The position numbers were made by a program, and so were the translations under genes. This document shows, piece after piece, positions 16,565-23,109 of a stretch of 28,798 nucleotides of DNA. How positions within the stretch are numbered: position 1 is the first letter of the stretch; every line of letters begins with the position of its first letter. The stretch is from Peptococcaceae bacterium BRH_c23 (GTDB taxonomy: Bacteria; Bacillota_B; Desulfitobacteriia; Desulfitobacteriales; Desulfitobacteriaceae), in NCBI GenBank assembly GCA_000961805.1, contig LADV01000236.1:1-28798 (forward strand), written 5' to 3'. The notes under the pieces were generated by a model. It ran no database searches and was not told where the DNA came from. It saw only the letters and a program-made list of their open reading frames with translations.

Positions 16565-17308
16565 TTAGTTATATTTCTCTCTCAGTTCCTGCCAACTAAA
16601 GCCATTTGATACATCAGATATCATTTTAGGAGCTTGCTGAGCATCTTTGCCATAGACCCCTAACTTGTAAGCAGTAACGTACTCGTTAGATACCGCGCCA
16701 CCGCCGCAAACAAACGGTATATCGATACCCGCATGAGTCAATTGGTTCGATATTTTCTCAAAAGCAGTCATTGTGGTGGTCATTAGGGCTGTCCCGGTTA
16801 CCATCAACGGCTTATATTTCTTGACCGCCGCCACTACGTCATCCACCGGCACATCCTTGCCAAGGTCTATAACCTCATAACCATTGGCTCTAAAGAGAGC
16901 ATTGACGATCTTTTGCCCCAAATCATGGATATCTCCCTCGGCTGTATGGGTTACAACGACACCCTTTTTCTCCATTTTTTTGCCTAGTTTGGCTTCGCAA
17001 AGGTCAATTCCCTCCAACATTGCATCAGAAGCTATAATGACCTGAGGCAGATAGTACGTCCCATCGGCCCACAGACGGCTAACCTCTCCCATTCCTTTGA
17101 TCAAGCCTTCATCAATTACCTTCAAAGGATCCATATTAATCAAAGCCTTTTCTACTAAACCACCAATCGCATCGGTATCCCCTTCAATAACACACTGCAT
17201 TATTTCCTGTATCACTGTATCTTTTGAAGTTACCTTAATTTCCTTGACCTCACTGGCTCCGATCAAATCATAACGTGTTAATATGTTGGCATAGCTTGCT
17301 AATGTCAT
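16565..17308 (-). CDS. mtaC: Methanol corrinoid protein MtaC
   Basis: The 247-aa protein starts 27 bp after mtaB. A MtaC-style N-terminal extension precedes the helical cap (GLIKGMGEVSRLWADGTYYLPQ). The B12 domain has VTHTAEGDIHDLGQKIVNAL, giving Asp126-x-His128-x-x-Gly131; His128 is the cobalt ligand, equivalent to His136 of Methanosarcina MtaC. MtaB methylates it with methanol and MtaA removes the methyl group. The VTHTAEGD form of the signature separates MtaC types from the VVQGD/VVSGD forms at 11984 and 19798. Confidence 0.93.
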   Translation of the reverse strand: MTLASYANILTRYDLIGASEVKEIKVTSKDTVIQEIMQCVIEGDTDAIGGLVEKALINMDPLKVIDEGLIKGMGEVSRLWADGTYYLPQVIIASDAMLEGIDLCEAKLGKKMEKKGVVVTHTAEGDIHDLGQKIVNALFRANGYEVIDLGKDVPVDDVVAAVKKYKPLMVTGTALMTTTMTAFEKISNQLTHAGIDIPFVCGGGAVSNEYVTAYKLGVYGKDAQQAPKMISDVSNGFSWQELREKYN

Positions 17309-17335
17309 CTTATTCTTCCCTCCTTATCTCGAACC

Positions 17336-18709
17336 TTATAGGCCGTAATTCTTGGGTTCGAAACCCTTAACTTGCTTTTTGTATAGTTCCACACACTCGG
17401 AAATGAAATCAGCCTCTTTATCTGGCAAACTTTCTAATGTCCGCATTGAGGAATCAAGCGCTTCCCGCTCGAAGGAAGACATGATCAGCTTGCTGTCTTG
17501 CTGCATTAATTCACCAGCTTTAATAGCTGCAGCCCTTGCACGTGCATAATAGGATTGCGAATTAGCGACGATAGCCTGACCAATTTTATAAGCGTTATCA
17601 GGAGCCAGAATAAACCCGTGCATACCACGGTATTTATCGGAGGCGACCAAGATATCTTGTAAATCTTTGGCCTTGCCCAAATCAATCGCCGAGTTCATCA
17701 TGGCTACATCATAGCCAAGGATTTCAGTAAAGACAGCGACTGTTGTCCCGCCGAACATATCGTGGTATTCAACCGCCTCGTTACTCCACAGGTCACAGCA
17801 GGCTGCTGCTAAGTTACCCACTAAGTCACTATGCGCGCAGGCAGAAGCTTTTCCTTCCATAGCAATTGGCACACCACTAATGGCCTTAATAATGGGATCC
17901 TCATAACCACAGTCTTTGCTCGGTCCTTTTGCACCCTGCTCGTAAGCAACTAGTGAGCGTGCTGCGGCAATTGACCGGGTCAACGCAGCAAACGTATGCG
18001 GTACGGATCGATCTTGATATCCACCAGCCATGAACATAGCCACATTAGCCTGCGCACAGTTTGTATCTCCACCAGGAGTTGCCCCATGTTTTTTTGCAAT
18101 CCCTACAATTTTTGACCATACATGTTCCATATCCAAGCTGCCTAAGACCCCAATGCCAAACAAAACACCACGAATATCTTGACGAACGATTGTGTAATCG
18201 GTAACTTCTTTGCCACCCACACTTTCTAAGGACAAATTATCAGCTCCACCAGCTGCACTAGCTTCGAAGCTTTGTAACATTACCCTCAAAGCCTCGCTAT
18301 CCCATATTTTTTCTTCATCAGGCTTGCGATAATCAGCAATAGTCGCCCGAATGGCGCTTTTTAGGCCATATTTACGGTGATAATCCTCCATTAGCCGCTT
18401 TGTTTGGGCGGCAATTTCCCCTCCCCACGTCGGGTTCCTAGTCATCTGATACACATGTTCAAGCTCAATTTGGATACCGGGAATTCCTATGGCGACACAA
18501 CGGTCAAGAACATCGATCACCATTTTCTCATATTCCTTAACCAGTGACTTTTGTGACTTTTCACTACCTGGACGTGGATGGGGTACTAACTCGGGATAAA
18601 CATAACCTGCGCCAACCGAAAAACCCCGGCCATAGGTTATTGGATTTTTGGCTGAACCGAAAATCATTTCGGCTGCACTGCCATAAGCCATTTTGTCATA
18701 CCTTGCCAT
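17336..18709 (-). CDS. mtaB: Methanol:corrinoid methyltransferase MtaB
   Basis: The 457-aa protein is full length for MtaB. The zinc ligands can be placed exactly: Glu162 (NLSLES), Cys218 (GGDTNCAQ) and Cys267 (GPSKDCGYED), each two residues below the known Glu164, Cys220 and Cys269 of Methanosarcina barkeri MtaB. It activates methanol on zinc and transfers the methyl group to Co(I) of MtaC. Start at ATG 18709 with GAGGAG upstream. It heads the operon and has a sigma-54-type promoter about 120 bp upstream plus paired enhancer-like dyads. A truncated copy of its first 35 or so codons lies at 25519-25625. Confidence 0.95.
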   Translation of the reverse strand: MARYDKMAYGSAAEMIFGSAKNPITYGRGFSVGAGYVYPELVPHPRPGSEKSQKSLVKEYEKMVIDVLDRCVAIGIPGIQIELEHVYQMTRNPTWGGEIAAQTKRLMEDYHRKYGLKSAIRATIADYRKPDEEKIWDSEALRVMLQSFEASAAGGADNLSLESVGGKEVTDYTIVRQDIRGVLFGIGVLGSLDMEHVWSKIVGIAKKHGATPGGDTNCAQANVAMFMAGGYQDRSVPHTFAALTRSIAAARSLVAYEQGAKGPSKDCGYEDPIIKAISGVPIAMEGKASACAHSDLVGNLAAACCDLWSNEAVEYHDMFGGTTVAVFTEILGYDVAMMNSAIDLGKAKDLQDILVASDKYRGMHGFILAPDNAYKIGQAIVANSQSYYARARAAAIKAGELMQQDSKLIMSSFEREALDSSMRTLESLPDKEADFISECVELYKKQVKGFEPKNYGL

Positions 18710-18827
18710 TGTTTCATCTCCTCAACATTTAATTTCGACTAAACTTTAGGATTCAAACGTAACGTAACGTCTTTAGCTGCTTCACCTCCATTTGGTTTAT
18801 GACTCGGTCCCTTCGACTCTTTATACA

Positions 18828-18843
18828 TGCAATGTTTATGCCA
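18828..18843 (-). promoter_or_regulatory. Sigma-54 (-24/-12) promoter of the mta operon
   Basis: On the minus strand TGGCATAAACATTGCA matches the RpoN consensus TGGCAC-N5-TTGCA with correct GG-to-GC spacing. Transcription would start near 18816 and give a leader of about 105 nt before mtaB. The identical 16-mer occurs at 25743-25758 and 26626-26641, each followed by related leader sequence. Confidence 0.8.
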
Positions 18844-18902
18844 ATATTCTGAATTATTAAACCATTGGTAACTCCTAGCTTCGTCTAATCCTAAAAAACA
18901 AG

Positions 18903-19010
18903 GGTTGTTCCGCAATGGAACAACCTTTGTAAGTTAACGCCGAAAGTGCCTTATTATCCCATCTTCGTAAGAAGTGTTCTAATATGTAGCAATTATCCAT
19001 ATTGGAACAC
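18903..19010 (-). promoter_or_regulatory. Paired enhancer-like dyads upstream of the mta promoter
   Basis: Site 1 is ggttgttcc-gcaat-ggaacaacc (18903-18925), a perfect 9-bp dyad. Site 2 has arms gtgttctaatatg (18974-18986) and catattggaacac (18998-19010), with one mismatch. They lie about 60 and 130 bp upstream of the -24 box, the usual place for binding sites of a sigma-54 activator. The same pair is found in two other copies in the window, with compensatory changes. The activator encoded at 23110-25071 is the obvious candidate; this link is inferred. Confidence 0.7.
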
Positions 19011-19093
19011 CCGTACTCACTCTGAAATCTCATATCCCAAGAATTTTTCGATGATTTCACCCTGATGCCCTTCACTCGCCAGATGCCCTTCTA

Positions 19094-19648
19094 TTAATAT
19101 TCAATCCCTCTACGGCTTGGTACCCCTTGTTGATAGGGATGTTTATGTGTTTTTAACTCCCACCAAGAATCGGCACACTCGTGAATTTCCTGTGGCATTC
19201 GACGTCCGGTTAAAATCCAATGAGGATAACTATTTTTAATTAATCCAAGAAGTATTTGCAAATCTAAAAAACCATGATTAAGAGCGTGGCTTATCTCGTC
19301 CAGAATAATAACCTGATATTTCTTTTCTTGAAGGACTTGAGAGATATAGTTCAAGGCTTCTTGAACCAGTTCAATAGCAACTTCTGGGTCTCGGTTGACC
19401 TGAAAACATTCGCCACAATTCATACAGTGTTTCAAACCACTACGTATCATACCAGCCCAACGGCACCCAACTCCAAATTGGATTAGTGGAATTCCCAAAC
19501 GATATAGACCTGTTAGTTCGCCACTATAGGTGCTACCTTTAAGGAATTGAATCATCAGGATCTTCTTATCAGGTGCTAAAGATAATAAAGCCTCTCCTAG
19601 CGCAGAGGTAGTTTTACCTTTGCCATCACCAGTATAGACCGTAATCAT
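19094..19648 (-). CDS. cobO: Cob(I)yrinic acid a,c-diamide / corrinoid adenosyltransferase
   Basis: The 184-aa protein has the CobA/BtuR-family P-loop GDGKGKTT (7-14), ILMIQFLKGS, VIILDEISHALNHGF and LTGRRMPQE. It ends with KHPYQQGVPSRRGIEY, the conserved substrate-lid end of the family. It transfers the adenosyl group of ATP to Co(I) corrinoids for salvage or de novo cobamide synthesis. Cys75, Cys78 and Cys81 (CMNCGEC) make a CxxCxxC stretch after Cys62. I recall Cys-rich variants in Firmicutes but cannot state a metal. It sits between the lone corrinoid-protein gene and the mta promoter region, so it probably supplies or repairs cobamide for the island. Confidence 0.88.
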   Translation of the reverse strand: MITVYTGDGKGKTTSALGEALLSLAPDKKILMIQFLKGSTYSGELTGLYRLGIPLIQFGVGCRWAGMIRSGLKHCMNCGECFQVNRDPEVAIELVQEALNYISQVLQEKKYQVIILDEISHALNHGFLDLQILLGLIKNSYPHWILTGRRMPQEIHECADSWWELKTHKHPYQQGVPSRRGIEY

Positions 19649-19734
19649 AGTCAGAACTCCCCTCTAAACACAGAATTTTAAATTCCTCTGTAATATCAGG
19701 ATTCTCCCTTTCCCTCTTTTCGTTGGAGATTTAT

Positions 19735-19770
19735 TCTTCTTAATTCAGCCCGGTAACTGCATTAAGAAGA
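19735..19770 (-). other. Intergenic stem-loop between corrinoid gene and cobO
   Basis: tcttcttaat (19735-19744) and attaagaaga (19761-19770) are perfect 10-bp arms; after one mismatch a further cag/ctg pair extends the stem. No T-run follows. A processing or stability element, or an attenuator of cobO, is possible. Confidence 0.5.
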
Positions 19771-19797
19771 CTCCTTGTTTCAGTGGCGAAGTTACCC

Positions 19798-20475
19798 TTA
19801 CTTTTTTTGATTTAAGCAACGAATTATATTAATAGCCTCTTGAACTGCATGAGATGCATCCCTGCCAAAACTGTCCGCTCCCCATCGAGATGCTAATGTC
19901 TCATTAAGAGGAGCACCTCCGACCAAAATCTTAATATTGGGAAAGCGTTCTTTCAGTTTGCGGATTGCATGTTTAATTTCGAATGCCGTCGTAGACATCA
20001 TGGATGAAAGACAAATGATATCCGCATTACGCTTTTCTTGTTCCTCGATGAAATGTTCTAACGGGACATCTCGGCCCAAATCCCAGACAGTAAAGCCCGA
20101 AATGTCAAACATCATACGTACAATATTTTTACCAATGTCGTGAATGTCTCCAGACACTACACCAATAATAACTTGTCCCTTCTCTTTATGTAGGACTTCC
20201 AGTTGTTGCACCTTTAGATGAGGTCGCAACAATTCCAAGCCTGCGTACAAGGTGTCTGCACACAGAAGCATTTCCGGCACGAAGTATTCCCCTTCCTCGT
20301 AAAGACGACCTACTTCTTCCATCCCTGCCACTAGCCCTTCGAAAATACAGCGAGAGACGTCGTACTGCCCTTCTATTGCATAATGACAAGTTTTCTCTAC
20401 TTCCTGAATATCAAAACTGATTACAGCTTGATGTAGACAGGCAAGGATTTCATTTTCTTTCGGTTTTTGAGTCAA
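19798..20475 (-). CDS. Lone methyltransferase corrinoid protein (MtvC/MtbC type)
   Basis: The 225-aa protein has a cap domain (FEGLVAGMEEVGRLYEEGEYF) and a B12 domain with GDIHDIGKNIVRMMF (Asp110, His112, Gly115). It also has LSSMMSTTAF and ILVGGAPLNETLASRWGAD. It closely resembles the corrinoid protein at 11984-12634 but has no methyltransferase gene beside it: its neighbours are the triple-HTH regulator and cobO. It may serve a methyltransferase encoded elsewhere, swap into the O-demethylase set, or act as a corrinoid sensor or reservoir for the regulator. SD AAGGAGAA precedes the ATG. Confidence 0.9.
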   Translation of the reverse strand: MTQKPKENEILACLHQAVISFDIQEVEKTCHYAIEGQYDVSRCIFEGLVAGMEEVGRLYEEGEYFVPEMLLCADTLYAGLELLRPHLKVQQLEVLHKEKGQVIIGVVSGDIHDIGKNIVRMMFDISGFTVWDLGRDVPLEHFIEEQEKRNADIICLSSMMSTTAFEIKHAIRKLKERFPNIKILVGGAPLNETLASRWGADSFGRDASHAVQEAINIIRCLNQKK

Positions 20476-20503
20476 GGAAATTCTCCTTTCCCATACGATA
20501 TAG

Positions 20504-20527
20504 CTATGGCCGTTTCACACGCCATAG
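20504..20527 (-). other. Short perfect hairpin between regulator and corrinoid gene
   Basis: ctatggc (20504-20510) and gccatag (20521-20527) enclose 10 bases, in the 78-bp spacer after the regulator's stop and before the corrinoid start. There is no T-run. It could be an operator for the regulator or an RNA stem. Confidence 0.35.
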
Positions 20528-20553
20528 ACTAGAATATATTACCCACCGGGATA

Positions 20554-21330
20554 TCATCGTAATAGGTTACGGTGGCGCTTGAAAAACTCTATGTAGTTAA
20601 AGAGATATTTTACCTCACCGCTGTCAAAATCGCTGATGATTCGCAGCACTGCCTGAACGGTAGAATCACTGAGCAAGTCCAGAACACCGGGACTCAAAGA
20701 GGAAAGAAGTTCCTCCAGATCTTCCTTCTCTATCCATATGTATGAAAGAGCAATCCCTATAGCTCCTGCTATTGCTTCCAGAGTTTCAAAGGAAGGTGTC
20801 GTAAGGTCGTTTTCAATTTGACTTATCAAGCCTGGTGAAACTCCGGCTTTATCTGCTAAGGCGGTAACTGTCAATCCCTGAGCTTCGCGAATAGAGCGAA
20901 GACGATCACTAAGCTTATATACTTTTTTTCCTTTACTAAGTAAGTAACTAATATTAACATTAAGAGCGTCGCAGAGCTTTTCTATATCTGATAAGCTCAA
21001 TCTCCTGTTGCCTTCCTCGCATTCAGTTATGGCATTAATTGGCAAATCGCTGATTTCTGCCAATTCTTCGATAGTCAGGCCGCGGGCGATACGTATCTGG
21101 TGAATACGGTTGCCCTCGTCTTGGGATCTAGGCAAATTTTCCTCTACCAAGTAGGAAACTGGTACGTTAACAGCCACGCTTAACCTATTTAGAACGTTAA
21201 TGGATGCCTTTTTTACACCACGTTCGATACTGCTCAAAAACGAAGGAGATATGCTAGCCTTTTTTGCAAGTTCAGTTAGCGTTAAACCTCGCTCCTTACG
21301 GAATTCCCTGATTTTACTTCCGTAGCTCAT
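20554..21330 (-). CDS. Regulator with three tandem Xre/Cro-CI HTH domains
   Basis: The 258-aa protein contains three separate HTH_3 units: about 6-60 (IREFRKERGLTLTELAKKAS, SPSFLSSIERG), 76-130 (IHQIRIARGLTIEELAEIS, INAITECEEGNRRLS) and 142-196 (LRSIREAQGLTVTALADKAG, SPGLISQIENDLTTPS). A helical tail (about 200-258) follows instead of a cupin or other ligand domain. Single Xre domains bind as dimers, so three in one chain could bind a direct-repeat array as a monomer or bridge several sites. The middle domain is the least canonical. Position in the middle of the corrinoid gene run suggests it controls the island; its target is unknown. Confidence 0.85.
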   Translation of the reverse strand: MSYGSKIREFRKERGLTLTELAKKASISPSFLSSIERGVKKASINVLNRLSVAVNVPVSYLVEENLPRSQDEGNRIHQIRIARGLTIEELAEISDLPINAITECEEGNRRLSLSDIEKLCDALNVNISYLLSKGKKVYKLSDRLRSIREAQGLTVTALADKAGVSPGLISQIENDLTTPSFETLEAIAGAIGIALSYIWIEKEDLEELLSSLSPGVLDLLSDSTVQAVLRIISDFDSGEVKYLFNYIEFFKRHRNLLR

Positions 21331-21388
21331 GAACAGACACCTTCCCTCTTAAGGCTAAACGGATAGAATAGGCCAGTTCAATAAGTTT

Positions 21389-21721
21389 TTAAACTAGTTT
21401 ATTATCAAACTTCTGGATTCGGATTTTAACGTCTTTGGGAACTGCGGCGCCAATCTCCACTTGGATAGCCTTGATGATAGCACATGGGACAGGGCAATCA
21501 GTATGTTTTATATGTTCCCCTGCCGATCGGTAAATTACCGATTCAGTAATCTTATCAAATATGCCCTTTTTCCAGTCCAGTTCAGCGATATCCTTGTTCA
21601 TACTCCTCAACATCGTACAGGCAGAAATAATCCTAACCTTAACGGTGGTTTGTCCCCCAGACTGAACTTGTATTACACTTGTGAAACCACAGGCACCTGC
21701 GAAGACCTTAACCTTCGTCAA
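21389..21721 (-). CDS. Small Cys-containing conserved protein of unknown function
   Basis: The 110-aa protein begins MTKVKVFAGACGFTSVIQVQ and contains ISACTMLRSMNKD and HTDCPVPCAIIKAIQVEIGA. The four cysteines are Cys11, Cys35, Cys76 and Cys80. No signal peptide or membrane segment is apparent. I recall similar small proteins (possibly DUF6951) near corrinoid methyltransferase genes in anaerobes but cannot verify this. Cys76-x3-Cys80 together with Cys11 and Cys35 could bind a metal or cofactor. It lies 58 bp before the triple-HTH regulator gene and is likely co-transcribed with it. Confidence 0.7.
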   Translation of the reverse strand: MTKVKVFAGACGFTSVIQVQSGGQTTVKVRIISACTMLRSMNKDIAELDWKKGIFDKITESVIYRSAGEHIKHTDCPVPCAIIKAIQVEIGAAVPKDVKIRIQKFDNKLV

Positions 21722-22028
21722 CAGTTATTTCCTGGTTTCTAAATACTGGACAAACCTATACATCCAGCATTTTCACTTCGCCGACTAAACAAAGTGGTAG
21801 CATCACAGGATTCTGCTACTAAAGTCAATACTCTCGTATTAAACGCCCATAACGCCTTAATTGAGTTCACCAACTAAGTACAACAGACGTGCGACGGTTA
21901 GTCGCCCCTAAAAACAACTCCGCACAAGCCTTTCAACTGAGGGTACTTGTGCAGTGGTTAATTCTAAGTTCATCGCTAAGCAATCCCTAGTAGTTCTTTC
22001 CTACCCACTAACCATAAACCAGGTGTAT
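21722..22028 (-). other. Non-coding, hairpin-rich interval upstream of the small Cys protein
   Basis: About 300 bp with no ORF I can support. It has three inverted repeats: gtagca (21797-21802) with tgctac (21814-21819); gcgac (21891-21895) with gtcgc (21901-21905); and gcacaag (21922-21928) with cttgtgc (21946-21952). Read on the minus strand, these would lie in the leader of the small-protein/regulator transcript. Short open stretches on the minus strand (for example MNLELTTAQVPSVERLVRSC) might be gene debris. No known riboswitch core is recognised. Confidence 0.35.
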
Positions 22029-22205
22029 TCACTTCCTTTCGTTTTCTGAATAGGTTAGTGAAGCAATCGTCTGTCTTGCCGACTCCACTGCGTCTTTAGC
22101 TTGCCAAATATTCAAGTGGTACTTATGCACCACTATAGTATGAATATTCTGATTATTTTTTATAGGAGCTAATACGAATTGGAATAATATCGAAGGCTTT
22201 TTCAT
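22029..22205 (-). CDS. Possible 58-aa small ORF, unrecognised
   Basis: An ATG at 22205, preceded by GGAGcaggg, opens a frame of 58 codons ending in TGA. It starts MKKPSILFQFVLAPIKNNQN and ends DAVESARQTIASLTYSENERK. Composition looks protein-like (mixed hydrophobic start, amphipathic charged end), and it sits 37 bp after the MtaC-like gene on the same strand. It contains a dyad: agtggt (22115-22120) with accact (22129-22134), flanked by aatattca and tgaatatt. I do not recognise it. It could be a small protein or the remnant of a larger one. Confidence 0.4.
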   Translation of the reverse strand: MKKPSILFQFVLAPIKNNQNIHTIVVHKYHLNIWQAKDAVESARQTIASLTYSENERK

Positions 22206-22242
22206 CCCTGCTCCATAACCGCTTCACGGCCTATGGGCTAAA

Positions 22243-23010
22243 TTACCCATTATACTTTCTCCTTAACTCCAACCAACTCTTACCCGCAAGAGCGTCTTCT
22301 GCCATTTGTGGGGCCTGGGCTGCATCCGCTCCGTAAATCCCGAATTGAAAACTCGTTACAAAGTCTGCTGTGACTCCACCACCACCACCACAGACAAAAG
22401 GCAATTCTAAACCCCGATGGCTTAACTCCTGCGAAATTCGTTCAAACGCGCTCATGGTTAAAGTTAATCCAGCCGTTCCCGTTAACATGACCGGATGATA
22501 TTTTTCCACAGCTACCAAAACCTCTTCAACTGGTACATCTTTGCCAAGATCTATTACTTCGAAGCCATTGGCCCGAAGCAAGGCATTAACAATTTTCTGA
22601 CCTAAATCATGCAAATCTCCATCTGCTGTATGGGTAACAACCACCGCCTTTTTCTTATAAGAATGACCCATCATCGCTTCGCAAATTTCTATACCAATTT
22701 GCATGGTATCAGAAGCGGCTAAGGTTTGGGGAAGATAGTAAATCCGTTCTCCCCAGAGATGGCCAACCTCTTCCATACCCCTGATCAATCCCTCCCTAAT
22801 CACTTCAAGTGGCGTGTGCTGCTTTAGCGCTTCTTTGACAACTTCTGAAATAGTTTCGTTTTCACCAGCTATTACCGTGTACATAACTGCTTGTAAGCTG
22901 CTACGTGGTAACTTAGTTTTACTTTCCTTTGATCTTGAATCCTTATGTAAAGCATTTAAGTCATAACGAACAAATATATTTGAAAACTCTTGATTAGGTT
23001 TCACATGCAC
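22243..23010 (-). CDS. Lone MtaC-like corrinoid protein
   Basis: The 255-aa protein is a clear paralogue of MtaC at 16565-17308. It shares the N-terminal FVRYDL region, the cap (GLIRGMEEVGHLWGERIYYLPQ), VTHTADGDLHDLGQKIVNAL (Asp132, His134, Gly137) and the end SWLELRRKYN. No mtaB stands beside it. It follows the sigma-54 activator gene by 99 bp. It may be an alternative methyl carrier for MtaB or a product of the same duplication that left remnants further right. It starts at GTG 23010 after a G-rich ribosome site. Confidence 0.9.
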   Translation of the reverse strand: MHVKPNQEFSNIFVRYDLNALHKDSRSKESKTKLPRSSLQAVMYTVIAGENETISEVVKEALKQHTPLEVIREGLIRGMEEVGHLWGERIYYLPQTLAASDTMQIGIEICEAMMGHSYKKKAVVVTHTADGDLHDLGQKIVNALLRANGFEVIDLGKDVPVEEVLVAVEKYHPVMLTGTAGLTLTMSAFERISQELSHRGLELPFVCGGGGGVTADFVTSFQFGIYGADAAQAPQMAEDALAGKSWLELRRKYNG

Positions 23011-23109
23011 GCCCCCTGTCTATTAATCATCAACCCCAATGTCTTTTGAACTAATAGAATTTCCATACTGTTTTTTACCGAGGTGCATTAGTGCGAAGAT
23101 AAATTCGAT

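Noticed and set aside
18875..19075. 66-aa minus-strand frame in front of the mta promoter
   Set aside because: It lies across the enhancer dyads, the corresponding frame is not kept in the two other copies of this region, and there is no ribosome site.
19770..19800. GCCACTG on the minus strand between the corrinoid gene and cobO, suggesting a cobalamin riboswitch
   Set aside because: Only this heptamer fits; the other conserved cobalamin riboswitch boxes and the long multi-stem fold are missing from the short spacer.
22107..22148. Terminator for the lone MtaC-like gene formed by aatattca/tgaatatt and agtggt/accact
   Set aside because: On the minus strand no T-run follows. The T-rich stretch lies on the other side, where no plus-strand gene ends, and the dyad falls inside the possible 58-aa ORF.
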